A DNA stretch of 64,000 bases from Aliidiomarina sp. (GTDB taxonomy: Bacteria > Pseudomonadota > Gammaproteobacteria > Enterobacterales > Alteromonadaceae). Both the position numbers and the translations under genes were made by a program. Location: contig NZ_JAIUMR010000002.1 of assembly GCF_022565475.1 (NCBI RefSeq), positions 124,001 to 188,000 of the forward strand. The letters run 5' to 3'. Position 1 is the first letter of the stretch. The number at the start of each line of letters is the position of its first letter. Shown in pieces: positions 8,182-16,243 of this stretch. The notes under the pieces are model-generated. The model saw nothing but the letters and a program-made list of their open reading frames with translations. It did not search any database and was not told where the DNA came from.

Positions 8182-9048
8182 TTAAAGCTCGGTCATAAAC
8201 GCCTGAATCATGGTGACCAACCATTCAGGAGCGTCGGCCATAATGAAATGGCGCGATTGCTCAGCAAAGGCAAAGCGGTGGTAGTGCTTTGCCACGTGCT
8301 CAAACTGGTCTTCATAGTTTTTTTGCACTTGCTCGGCGGTCGCATACGGTGCGCCATTTTGCAGGGCGCCAAGCGTCAACATAGGTACCTGTAAACGGGC
8401 CAGTTCCTCACGCAGGTCAGCCATCATTAGTTCGCCCATGACTTGACCAGAGGTCATGCCGTCAGAGCTGAACATGTCGGCAACAATCCGCTCGTGCCAA
8501 TCGCTGTTATTGCTCATGCCAGCCGCCATCGCGTGCGGGTCGAAAGCAGATGGCGCTGTTTCTGCCGCGTCCTGCTCGAATGGCCCGAATAAGGCGCCCA
8601 GTGCCGGTAGGCTATCCACATTGACCACGCCGGCGAGCAGTTCAGGATGCGTTAACGCAAGTTGCATTCCAATAAACCCACCGAGTGAATGACCAACGAT
8701 AACCGGTTCAGTGAGGTCATGGCGAACAATATAATCCTCAATCGCCGAGCGTTGTGTGTGAATAAATCCCTGTTGTAACTGCTCAGCTGGCAGCGCCGGT
8801 AGACCGGCAAAACCGGCTAACTGGAAAACGTGCAATTGATAACTGTCTTTCAGCGCTGCAACCGTGTCGTCCCAGACGCTTGCAGACGACGATAAGCCAG
8901 GAATGAGCAGAATCGGCTGGCCAGTGCCATAAATGGTGACGTTGAATTCCGGCGTTTCAAGCGTTCTCGGCGCATTCTCGTCGAGAGCAGCGAAAGCAGG
9001 GTTGGTGGCCAGAAATAAGATCGTGACAAAAAGTGTTTTGATGTTCAT
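8182..9048 (-). CDS. Exported alpha/beta hydrolase
   Basis: 288 residues with a signal peptide (MNIKTLFVTILFLATNPAFA). Alpha/beta-hydrolase landmarks: ILLIPGLSSSASVW (oxyanion loop), nucleophile elbow GHSLGG, and a C-terminal ESRHF-like segment (EQSRHFIMAD) carrying the histidine. A lid-like insertion follows the elbow. Likely a periplasmic esterase or lipase-like enzyme; substrate unknown. It is divergent from the DesK-like kinase (182 bases between starts), so the two-component system might control it, but I see no clear operator. Confidence 0.75.
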   Translation of the reverse strand: MNIKTLFVTILFLATNPAFAALDENAPRTLETPEFNVTIYGTGQPILLIPGLSSSASVWDDTVAALKDSYQLHVFQLAGFAGLPALPAEQLQQGFIHTQRSAIEDYIVRHDLTEPVIVGHSLGGFIGMQLALTHPELLAGVVNVDSLPALGALFGPFEQDAAETAPSAFDPHAMAAGMSNNSDWHERIVADMFSSDGMTSGQVMGELMMADLREELARLQVPMLTLGALQNGAPYATAEQVQKNYEDQFEHVAKHYHRFAFAEQSRHFIMADAPEWLVTMIQAFMTEL

Positions 9049-9230
9049 CGTTGATTGCTCCAGTGGTTAAATTCGAAGCAATTATCCGACTTGGCGCGGG
9101 CCATTGGAGCTGTCCAATGTCACGGATTCGAGATGCACTTCGCATTTTATTTGATGACAAGTGTCACTAGCGTGGGCAGGAGAACACGATTAGTATGTTG
9201 CTCAGAAATTATGCATAGGACGAACGCACG

Positions 9231-10322
9231 ATGAGCACGCACATAGAGCAATTACCGCAAAAGTATTCTTGGGTTTACCTCGTTAACCTGGTGTTTTTCT
9301 TTATTCCTTTCTTCGTGTTTCCCTACTCACTGGTCGAAGCCGCAGTTATGTTGCTGGGACTAGGGGTGTTTTTATGGCTCTACTTTACCGCCTACAAAAG
9401 CACGCAGGCGATGATGTTTAAGTATGCAGTTGCCATTGCCGCGCTCGGCTTTGCCTTGTTGTTAATGAACCCTGGCGCAGTGGCTTTGCTGGTGTTTTCT
9501 GGATTTTTCTTCGGTTATGCTTTGCCGTTGCAGCGTTACCTCCTCAGTGTTGGTGCTTTGATTGTCGGTGTTGGCCTGTTTGGCTATATCGGCCCCGGCA
9601 ATTTTCACCCTTTCTTTCTGATATCGATGCCAGTTATTGCGTGGATTAGCTTCTTTGGCTGGGTCGAACAGAAGAAAATGGAGCAGCGGCGCGCGAAGGA
9701 ACGAACCAACCAAGAAATTGAATATCTAGCGGCCAGTGTCGAGCGTGAGCGCATTGCTCGGGACTTGCACGATATCCTTGGACACACCTTGTCGTGTCTT
9801 GCGCTGAAAGCTGAACTGGCAGAAAAATTGCTGGCGCATGGCCAAGTTCAAGATGCCCAACAGCACCTTAGCGAGCTCAGCCAAACCGCTCGTGATGCCC
9901 TGACTCAAGTGCGTCAGAGCGTGTCGGGCTACAAACATGACGGGCTTAAAAACGAAGTGACGCGTCTGCGTAATCGTCTCGCTGACAGCGGTTTTAAGGT
10001 CACGGTCGAAGGTGACATACCGCTGCTTCCGGCACAGCTCGAAACGGTTCTTGTGCTCGCCTTAACCGAATTAGTCACCAATGTTTTGCGGCATAGTCAG
10101 GGCGATGCATGCGCTATTGAGTTTTCTCAACAAGCGGGTCACTGCGTCCAAGTCTATGACAATGGAACGGCGCAGACGCTCGACGAAGGTAATGGTTTGC
10201 AGGGTGTGCGAGAGCGCTTGCGTGCTTTTGGCGGCTCACTTGAGCTTGCGGTTACTGCAGACGGCACAGCTGCTCGAATCATGCTGCCGTTACCAGCGAC
10301 ATCAACGCCGGAGGCTCCATGA
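9231..10322 (+). CDS. DesK-type sensor histidine kinase
   Basis: 363 residues. Four to five hydrophobic spans in residues 15-145 make a membrane sensor. HisKA_3 dimerisation domain follows with the phospho-acceptor in ERERIARDLHDILGH (His about residue 180), then a HATPase domain with N box ELVTNVLRHSQ, G1 YDNG and G2 GNGLQGVRERL. This arrangement is that of the NarL/DesK class, whose prototype senses membrane fluidity. The next gene, the response regulator, overlaps by 4 bases (ATGA), so they form a two-component operon. No desaturase or ABC exporter lies nearby, so the stimulus and regulon are unknown. Confidence 0.9.
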   Translation: MSTHIEQLPQKYSWVYLVNLVFFFIPFFVFPYSLVEAAVMLLGLGVFLWLYFTAYKSTQAMMFKYAVAIAALGFALLLMNPGAVALLVFSGFFFGYALPLQRYLLSVGALIVGVGLFGYIGPGNFHPFFLISMPVIAWISFFGWVEQKKMEQRRAKERTNQEIEYLAASVERERIARDLHDILGHTLSCLALKAELAEKLLAHGQVQDAQQHLSELSQTARDALTQVRQSVSGYKHDGLKNEVTRLRNRLADSGFKVTVEGDIPLLPAQLETVLVLALTELVTNVLRHSQGDACAIEFSQQAGHCVQVYDNGTAQTLDEGNGLQGVRERLRAFGGSLELAVTADGTAARIMLPLPATSTPEAP

Positions 10323-10915
10323 AAATACTACTTGCTGAAGACCAAGCTATGATTCGCACAGCCCTAGCGAGTTTGTTGCAGCTTGAAGGTGGGTTTACGG
10401 TTGTTGAAGTCGCCAATGGCAGTGACGCGTTAGTCCAGCTGCGAAACGCCGAATTTGATGTGCTGCTAACCGATATCGAAATGCCTGGCGCTACGGGAAT
10501 CGAGCTGGCGCAATTCGTGCAAAAACACAAGCTAGCTACCAAAGTGGTCATCTTTACGACGTTTGGTCGCAGTGGTTATGTCAAACGTGCGATGGATGCG
10601 AACGTCAGCGGTTTCCTGCTCAAAGACGCGCCCGTGCAAAGTCTCATTCAAGCCATTCACGACGTCATGGCAGGCAAGAAAGTGGTCGACACGCAACTTC
10701 TACTCGATTCACTCGGCAGCCAAGATCCGTTAAACGATAAAGAACGCAACGCCTTGCGCTTGGCTGCCGAAGGCAAAAGCACCAGTGAAATTGCACAAGC
10801 GCTCTTTATCGCGGAGGGCACCGCGCGCAACTACCTTTCCGAAGCGATTAGCAAGTTGAATGCTGCAAATCGTATCGACGCTGCGCGGATCGCTAGTCAG
10901 AAAGGCTGGTTGTAG
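10319..10915 (+). CDS. NarL/DesR-type response regulator
   Basis: 198 residues. Receiver domain residues 1-120: acidic pair EDQ near the N-terminus, phospho-acceptor Asp in LLTDIEMPG (about 53), Thr in IFTTFG and Lys in LLKDAPV. LuxR-type helix-turn-helix in residues 135-198: LNDKERNALRLAAEGKSTSE then IAQALFIAEGTARNYLSEAI. Overlap with the kinase stop shows translational coupling. By analogy to DesR it activates or represses promoters upon phosphorylation. Confidence 0.92.
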   Translation: MKILLAEDQAMIRTALASLLQLEGGFTVVEVANGSDALVQLRNAEFDVLLTDIEMPGATGIELAQFVQKHKLATKVVIFTTFGRSGYVKRAMDANVSGFLLKDAPVQSLIQAIHDVMAGKKVVDTQLLLDSLGSQDPLNDKERNALRLAAEGKSTSEIAQALFIAEGTARNYLSEAISKLNAANRIDAARIASQKGWL

Positions 10916-10925
10916 CTGTACCCAA

Positions 10926-12038
10926 CTACAATTTCCGCTTCGCATCATAAAGCAGAATATCTGCATGGCGCATGAGATCTTGCACGTTGTTTGCTTGTTC
11001 TGAAGCGCAAGCACCAACACTAAAGGTCATGGCTTCACCGAGGTTTAGTTCGCTTTGCGAAGCGAAATCGTAGCGCAACTGGGAAATAATCTGCTCGTGT
11101 GCAATTGGGGTGTTGGTGGGCAGTAATAAACCGAACTCTTCTCCGCCGAGTCGGCCGCTAACACCCAACATATTTGTTTCTAGTTTCAGTAAAAGCTTGC
11201 CGAAAATCCGCAATACTTCGTCACCGGTTGCATGGCCAGAACGGTCATTTACCGCTTTAAATTTATCGATATCGATAAAATACAAAGTGAAACGCTCACC
11301 TTCTTGAATTCGGACGCTGACCGCTTTTTCGAAACTTTGACGATTGTGGATGGCGGTCAAATAGTCAATGTTAGCGCGCTTTTGCAGCTTCTCGTCGGAG
11401 CGCTCTTTGAGAAAACCAATAAAGCCTATGCCATTACCCAATGCACTAATGAACGTAGTAAACATGAACAACTGATTACTAAATACGGCTTGGGTTATGA
11501 TGTAATCTGGGTTGTTGACCGCAAAGAGTCCGCGCATGAAACATAGTAGGGTAATGAAAAGGTTTACCGCCAATAATACTTTTGGAAAAACACTGCCCAG
11601 ATGTTGGCGGCTGAGCCGATACAGCGCGTAGACATTCATACCCAGCGGCACGACCAAGAGAAATGAAATGGTCACCACGGTCAGGTTGTTCGGGCCATCA
11701 CCGCTGGTGAAATGTACAAGCGTGAAAATGGCACTCGAAAGCACGAAACCGCTAACGAGATACAGGGCGGATATCTGGGTTTTTGACAGCCGCAAGTAAG
11801 CCTTAACTTCGGCCCAGCAGCCCAAAATAATGACTAGGTTAGCTACCCAACGTAGATCATTTGACGCGTAATAGAGGGCAATTGCATAAACAGCAAATGA
11901 AATGGCTTTAATGAATTGAGCCTGAGCCCAGGGTCGACAAGCCGCATGGGATTCTGGGTTGTTCACTTGCTGCCAACTGTAGAGCGCAAATGTCAGGTTG
12001 GTAATGCCCGTGAGCACTATAATTGTGAGTATGTCCAT
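10926..12038 (-). CDS. Diguanylate cyclase with membrane sensor
   Basis: The frame extends to 12101, but the internal ATG at 12038 (MDILTIIVLTG) leads directly into the first transmembrane helix and has GGGAAA upstream; I prefer it (about 370 residues). Six to seven hydrophobic spans (first 200 residues) precede a GGDEF domain with signature GRLGGEEFGLLLP, so it should make c-di-GMP. An RxxD inhibitory site is not present at the usual spacing before the signature, which suggests weak product feedback. The N-terminal part is an unassigned membrane sensor. The gene ends 11 bases from the convergent response regulator. Confidence 0.85.
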   Translation of the reverse strand: MDILTIIVLTGITNLTFALYSWQQVNNPESHAACRPWAQAQFIKAISFAVYAIALYYASNDLRWVANLVIILGCWAEVKAYLRLSKTQISALYLVSGFVLSSAIFTLVHFTSGDGPNNLTVVTISFLLVVPLGMNVYALYRLSRQHLGSVFPKVLLAVNLFITLLCFMRGLFAVNNPDYIITQAVFSNQLFMFTTFISALGNGIGFIGFLKERSDEKLQKRANIDYLTAIHNRQSFEKAVSVRIQEGERFTLYFIDIDKFKAVNDRSGHATGDEVLRIFGKLLLKLETNMLGVSGRLGGEEFGLLLPTNTPIAHEQIISQLRYDFASQSELNLGEAMTFSVGACASEQANNVQDLMRHADILLYDAKRKL

Positions 12039-12253
12039 GCGTTTGTGGCATTTCCCATGAAGCCATTGAAGCCTAGTTCGAAACTTTATGGCTTTATGCA
12101 CCAGCTTGCAAGTATTCTGACTTTGAAGGACTAACTGGGCAACGGAGATACTATGAACGAACTTTTTATCCTACTCACGCCGCAACTCGCAGCTATCCCA
12201 GCAAAAACATTGCAAAGCCCAATCGGCAGGTGCGTGTTGCCAGTGTGAAAAGC

Positions 12254-12500
12254 TCATGATTGACGTTCCAGTTTTTGTTTTAAATATTGGCCAACACCGC
12301 GCAAGCCTGCGTATTCAGCGGTGATCACGAAACAAGGAATGGCTTCGGCGACTTTGCAAAAGCGTCCTTTGTGTGCAAAGCGCGGAAAGCTAGTTTGGTA
12401 TTCTCATTGCCTTTACCGTGACGCCGACCATAGTAATGCAGAGCTCGAGCGCGACAGAATCGAGTTTTTGCGCCGCCGGAATTGATTGTGCGGAATTCAA
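12254..12500 (-). pseudogene. glk: Remnant of a glucokinase gene (C-terminal part, internally deleted)
   Basis: No intact gene covers 12102-12503. On the minus strand, the frame ending at the TGA at 12254-12256 reads FPRFAHKGRF, then IPCFVITAEYAGLRGVGQYL and KQKLERQS, which matches the C-terminus of proteobacterial glucokinase (KGRF, IP-x-[YF]-[LV]-I, GL-x-G-x-G-x-x-L). Upstream, in another frame, KLDSVALELCITMVG resembles the ALSLFCVIMG helix of glucokinase. The glycine-rich segment between these and the whole N-terminal half are missing, and a TGA plus a frame change separate the parts. This looks like a decayed gene. A 31-codon plus-strand frame at 12153-12248 is not convincing. Confidence 0.6.
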
Positions 12501-12503
12501 CGT

Positions 12504-13340
12504 CTAGTCGCAGTTAACGAACTCACGCAGCCAAACATCAACGGTGACGGTCAGCTCGGAAAGTGCCTCCGCGCGAGATCTTCCTTCGCTGCTGGCGCGA
12601 TAAAGGTGTGGCGTCATGACCAGCAGGTCACGAACAGCTTGGTTGCTAGGTAGGGTGACTGTGAATGTTACGCGCTGTTCGCTCGTTAACTGCCAGCTCG
12701 CGCCGGTAATTGGTAACTGATACGGCTTAGCTTTCACGTCCGTGTATATGACTTGTTTTAGCTCAATGAGATGATTCTCGGCGGGATCGACCATGATTAA
12801 GCGCCCATTTGGCGCAAGAACCCGAGCAAACTCTGCTTCGACTGGAAAGCCGAACACGCACAGCAGGGCGTCGATACTGCCTGCAGCAATTGGGATTTGA
12901 TTGTTTGAGGCCACCAGCCAAGTTGCACGTTTGTCGCTGCGCGCCGCAGCTTGCACGGCCCATTTGGAAATATCGAGGGCGACAAGGTCTATATTCAGCC
13001 CGCTAGTTTGCGCAGCATCCAAGATCTGACGTAAGTAATAACCCTCACCACAGCCGGCGTCGAGTATGCTCTTTGGCTGTTGTTGTAAAACAACGCGTGT
13101 CAGCGCCTCTGCCAGTGGCTGATAAAAGCCACTGGCGAGAAACTCGGCGCGTGCCTGCACCATGGCTTTACTGTCGCCGGGATCCTTCGAGCGCTTGTTC
13201 TGCACCGGCAACAGGTTCACGTAGCCCTGCTTAGCTACATCGAAGCTGTGACCGTTTTCACAGCGCCAGGTTTTGCCATCGAGTACCAGCGCCGAGCCGC
13301 AGTTCAGCGGGCAACACAGTTTAGTGAATGGCTGCACCAT
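12504..13340 (-). CDS. rlmA: 23S rRNA (guanine-745-N1)-methyltransferase RlmA
   Basis: 278 residues. The N-terminus has the zinc-binding cysteines and family signature: CCPLNCGSAL, WRCENGHSFDVAKQGYVNLL, then KDPGDSKAMVQARAEFL. The SAM-binding Rossmann domain has motif I LDAGCGEGYY and an ALDISKWAV segment. RlmA methylates N1 of G745 in helix 35 of 23S rRNA in Gram-negative bacteria. One residue of note is that the first zinc knuckle reads CPLNC rather than the common CPxC. The stop of the upstream DUF4870 gene abuts its start, so the two are probably co-transcribed. Confidence 0.92.
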   Translation of the reverse strand: MVQPFTKLCCPLNCGSALVLDGKTWRCENGHSFDVAKQGYVNLLPVQNKRSKDPGDSKAMVQARAEFLASGFYQPLAEALTRVVLQQQPKSILDAGCGEGYYLRQILDAAQTSGLNIDLVALDISKWAVQAAARSDKRATWLVASNNQIPIAAGSIDALLCVFGFPVEAEFARVLAPNGRLIMVDPAENHLIELKQVIYTDVKAKPYQLPITGASWQLTSEQRVTFTVTLPSNQAVRDLLVMTPHLYRASSEGRSRAEALSELTVTVDVWLREFVNCD

Positions 13341-13801
13341 TAGACTTTAAAGAACTTAATGCTCAGTGGATAGTGCCAAAGTTCGCCGTCCTTCGCTTTC
13401 ATTGCGCCGATAATGGCAAAGACAACGTGGCAAATAACGAGTGCGAACAAGATAAAGAAACCAACTAGTACCGCTGCCAAAATGAGGCCGACGATTGAAT
13501 AGATGACTGAGCTGATTAGCCAGTTCGCCACAATACGACCGTTTTGGTCAATGAACGGCTCTTCTTTCTTCACCAGCCAGAGTACGATGGGCACGATTAA
13601 GCCGATCCACGGAAAGACCAAACCAAGTAAAAGCGACAGGTGAATGAACATGGAGTAATCGCGGCTGTCGGTTGCGTTCAGCACCGAGCCTGTTGGACGA
13701 GGATCGTCGAGCAGCTTTTTCTTTTCTGCTTGATACTCCTCCTCACTTAAAACTCCATCTTCTTTTAGCTTATGTAAATCACGTAATTTTTCGGTATCCA
13801 T
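13340..13801 (-). CDS. SHOCT plus DUF4870 membrane protein
   Basis: The frame runs to 13903, but the ATG at 13801 has AAGGAAAA seven bases before it and begins the domain exactly: MDTEKLRDLHKLKEDGVLSE is a SHOCT-like short helical motif. It is followed by a DUF4870 (Tic20-like) region with three or four hydrophobic spans (FIHLSLLLGLVFPWIGLIVP, then NWLISSVIYSIVGLILAAVL). About 153 residues. The role of DUF4870 proteins is not established. It abuts rlmA downstream. Confidence 0.8.
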   Translation of the reverse strand: MDTEKLRDLHKLKEDGVLSEEEYQAEKKKLLDDPRPTGSVLNATDSRDYSMFIHLSLLLGLVFPWIGLIVPIVLWLVKKEEPFIDQNGRIVANWLISSVIYSIVGLILAAVLVGFFILFALVICHVVFAIIGAMKAKDGELWHYPLSIKFFKV

Positions 13802-13940
13802 AAGATTTTCCTTGTTATTCTTTTTCTTGAGTGCGCTAGCGCGTATCTGCGAATGTAGCCCGAATTTCTTAAAACAACAAGCGAGTGACTTCGCCTTGGG
13901 CATGAGCTCCGCTCTGAATGAATTTAATTAAAGTATAAAT

Positions 13941-13991
13941 TTAATTACATAAAGTGGATTTTTTGCTATTAGTGGGCATTATTAATTACAT
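13941..13991. promoter_or_regulatory. Direct repeats in the hipBA-like promoter region
   Basis: TTAATTACAT occurs at 13941-13950 and again at 13982-13991, 41 bases apart, in a very AT-rich 177-base gap upstream of the HipB-like gene. HipB-type antitoxins repress their own operon by binding repeated operators. These are the clearest repeated elements here, although they are not dyads like the classical hip operators. Confidence 0.35.
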
Positions 13992-14080
13992 TGATTATAT
14001 TTTTTGATATCGTGAAGTAATGTGCTAAATTAGTATCATAAGTGAAAAAAGTGACGTTAAAGTAATGAAAAGGTATCACT

Positions 14081-14407
14081 ATGCGGTTCAGAACGGCGCC
14101 TGTCGAAGCGATTCTTGCGGAGCTTGGTCAACGACTCAAGCAGGCTCGCCTCAATAAGAATCTAACCCAAGAAGACGTTGCCAAAAAAGTCGGGGTGGCG
14201 CGGCGCACCGTTGTTGAAGCGGAGAAAGGCCATGCGCGGTTGGAAACTTTTGTAGCAATTCTACAGGTGCTTGGTGTCGCTGAACAGCTTGAGAACTTCT
14301 TACCCGAACAAGATCTTTCGCCTCTGGAAATATTGAAACTCAAAGGGAAAAAGCGCCAACGAGCAAGTGGTCAAGTCGACGATAGCGAGGGCATGGAACA
14401 ATGGTAA
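14081..14407 (+). CDS. HipB-like XRE antitoxin
   Basis: 108 residues. Residues 10-75 form an XRE helix-turn-helix: ELGQRLKQARLNKNLTQEDV, AKKVGVARRTVVEAEKGHA, then a C-terminal tail ending in a basic stretch (LKGKKRQRASGQ). The 3' end overlaps the following HipA-like gene by 7 bases. In HipBA modules, the antitoxin neutralises the kinase and represses the operon. The position and coupling support that role here. Confidence 0.85.
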   Translation: MRFRTAPVEAILAELGQRLKQARLNKNLTQEDVAKKVGVARRTVVEAEKGHARLETFVAILQVLGVAEQLENFLPEQDLSPLEILKLKGKKRQRASGQVDDSEGMEQW

Positions 14408-15717
14408 TGGAAGTTGTTACGGTTCGCTATAAGGGCGAGGATGCCGGCGCGTTAAGCTTTGATACCACAAAAGGGTACGGCAGCTTTCAATATACCCCCA
14501 GCTTTATTAAGCGTGGCGTCGAGTTGTCGCCATTGACCATGCCCTTACAACCAAATCCGTATTCCTTTCCTGAACTGAACTTTGAAACTTTCAAAGGACT
14601 AACGGGCTTAGTCGCCGACTCATTGCCCGACGACTTTGGTAATGCCGTCATGAATGCTTGGGTAGCGGCACAAGGCAAGTCACCCCAGGACATAACGCCA
14701 CTGCAGCGCCTACAATATACCGGCGTTCGTGGCATGGGCGCGCTGGAGTATGCGCCGGCCATAAACAAAAGGCTCTTAAACAAAGCGCAGCAAATAGAAA
14801 TCGATAGCCTTATCGCGGTTGCGCAAGAGGTGATGAATAGCCGCGACCAGTTTTCAGTTAACCTCGCAACTGACCGTCAAGCCGACCGCCAAGCCATGAT
14901 GGAGCTCTTATCGGTTGGCATGAGCGCAGGTGGTGCGCGGCCGAAAGCGGTACTAGCGTTTAACGACGACTTCACGCAAGTTCGTTCAGGGCAAACCACA
15001 GTGCCTGCAGGGTTCACTCACTATTTGATGAAGTTCGACGGTGTCACCGAGCACAATGCCAATCGCGAGACCTTTGGTGACCCAAGTGGTTTCGGTGTGA
15101 TGGAGTATATCTATTATCGCATGGCCACAGCAGCCGGTATTCACATGGAGCACTGTGCGCTTTTACCCGAAGGCAATCGGCGACATTTCATTACCAAGCG
15201 TTTTGACCGCATCGGGAATGACAAGGTGCATGTGCAAACTTTAAATGGCCTAGCTCACGTCGACTACAAGAAGCCCGGTTCGTTTTCCTACGAAGAGCTA
15301 TTCAGTGTCGGTCGTGAACTGCGTTTAAGTCGTGACGAGGCAGAACAACTGTTGCGGCGAATGTGCTTTAACATTGTCGCGCGCAATCACGACGATCACA
15401 GTAAAAACTTTGCTTTTATGCTTCCTGATAAGAAATGGCAACTAGCTCCAGCTTATGACGTTGCCTTCAGCTATAAGCCCGGCAGTAAGTGGGTCAACAG
15501 CCACTGGATGAGCTTAAACGGCAAACGCGAAGACTTTAGCCGTAAAGATTTTTATGGCCTCGAACGGTTCGGTAAGATTTTCAGTCCCGCGAATATCGAT
15601 CAGATTCTCGACGAAACCATTGAGCAGGTCTCGCAATGGCGCACACTCGCTGTCGCGCATGAACTACCCGAGCATTTTATTCAGCAAGTGGAACAAGGTT
15701 TGCGTTTAGATTTGTAA
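14401..15717 (+). CDS. hipA: HipA-family Ser/Thr kinase toxin
   Basis: 438 residues, the normal HipA length. An N-terminal HipA_N domain (RYKGEDAGALSF through GLVADSLPDDFGN and GVRGMGALEY) precedes the kinase lobe: glycine-rich SVGMSAGGARPKAVLAF, HYLMKFDG (nucleotide-binding Lys), E-Y-x-YYRMATAAGI, FITKRFDR, catalytic loop NIVARNHDDHSKNF and metal site LAPAYDVAFS. HipA kinases phosphorylate glutamyl-tRNA synthetase or other targets and arrest growth. Coupling to the XRE gene makes this a type II toxin-antitoxin module. Catalytic residues appear intact. Confidence 0.9.
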   Translation: MVMEVVTVRYKGEDAGALSFDTTKGYGSFQYTPSFIKRGVELSPLTMPLQPNPYSFPELNFETFKGLTGLVADSLPDDFGNAVMNAWVAAQGKSPQDITPLQRLQYTGVRGMGALEYAPAINKRLLNKAQQIEIDSLIAVAQEVMNSRDQFSVNLATDRQADRQAMMELLSVGMSAGGARPKAVLAFNDDFTQVRSGQTTVPAGFTHYLMKFDGVTEHNANRETFGDPSGFGVMEYIYYRMATAAGIHMEHCALLPEGNRRHFITKRFDRIGNDKVHVQTLNGLAHVDYKKPGSFSYEELFSVGRELRLSRDEAEQLLRRMCFNIVARNHDDHSKNFAFMLPDKKWQLAPAYDVAFSYKPGSKWVNSHWMSLNGKREDFSRKDFYGLERFGKIFSPANIDQILDETIEQVSQWRTLAVAHELPEHFIQQVEQGLRLDL

Positions 15718-15770
15718 GCCTTGTCGTCCCTTCAAGCTTCGCAGGTAGTAAAACTATTTCACGAATAAGT

Positions 15771-15947
15771 TTGACTTCCTGCCAGATCAGCGTAGAGTGC
15801 ACGTCTCTGGTTAGTAAATATTCAGTTGTTCTACACTTCGTTGCCACATTATTCGTAATTAACTCCGTTCTGTTGCATTAACCGCTCTTATTTTCTCTCC
15901 AATGCATGCCTCGACAGGCGATTTTTATTATTTTAGGAAGTTTAATT
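15771..15947 (+). promoter_or_regulatory. Probable promoter and long 5' leader of a cold-shock gene
   Basis: TTGACT at 15771-15776 and TAGAGT at 15793-15798, separated by 16 bases, form a reasonable sigma-70 promoter. Transcription from there would give a leader of about 140 bases before the csp start at 15948. Cold-shock mRNAs of this family are commonly controlled by structured leaders. AGGAAG lies 8 bases before the start codon. The leader is AU-rich and could fold, but I did not compute a structure. Confidence 0.45.
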
Positions 15948-16157
15948 ATGTCTAATACAGTTACTGGTACCGTTAAATGGTTCAACGAAGCGAAAGGTTT
16001 TGGTTTTATTGAGCGTCAAGGTGGAGCAGACGTGTTTGCTCACTTCAGCGCGATTGCCAGCACAGGTTTCAAAACCTTAGCTGAAGGTCAAGCAGTGTCT
16101 TTCACTGTGACCCAGGGCGCGAAAGGCCCACAAGCTGAAAATATCGTTGCTATCTAA
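15948..16157 (+). CDS. CspA-family cold-shock protein
   Basis: 69 residues. The frame extends upstream, but the ATG at 15948 has AGGAAG in place and gives the usual start [23 protein letters not shown]-binding motifs RNP1 (KGFGFIE) and RNP2 (DVFAHF) of the OB-fold cold-shock domain are present, the whole protein being one domain. It binds single-stranded RNA/DNA as a chaperone. A strong terminator follows at 16213. Confidence 0.95.
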   Translation: MSNTVTGTVKWFNEAKGFGFIERQGGADVFAHFSAIASTGFKTLAEGQAVSFTVTQGAKGPQAENIVAI

Positions 16158-16212
16158 ATCAACGTTTGGTGTGGTCACAGGCCGCATCCGTTGACAAAGA
16201 CAATGATGAAAC

Positions 16213-16236
16213 AAGGAGCCGCGAGGCTCCTTTTTG
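16213..16236 (+). terminator. Rho-independent terminator of the csp gene
   Basis: AGGAGCC (16214-16220), loop GCGA, GGCTCCT (16225-16231), followed by TTTTTGTTG. A perfect seven-pair GC-rich stem plus T tract, 56 bases after the csp stop. The convergent diguanylate cyclase gene ends 8 bases beyond, so it may act on both transcripts. Confidence 0.9.
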
Positions 16237-16243
16237 TTGTCTG

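Noticed and set aside
12153-12248. 31-codon plus-strand frame with CGGAG before the ATG
   Set aside because: Short, no recognisable motif, ends against the glucokinase remnant; probably chance.
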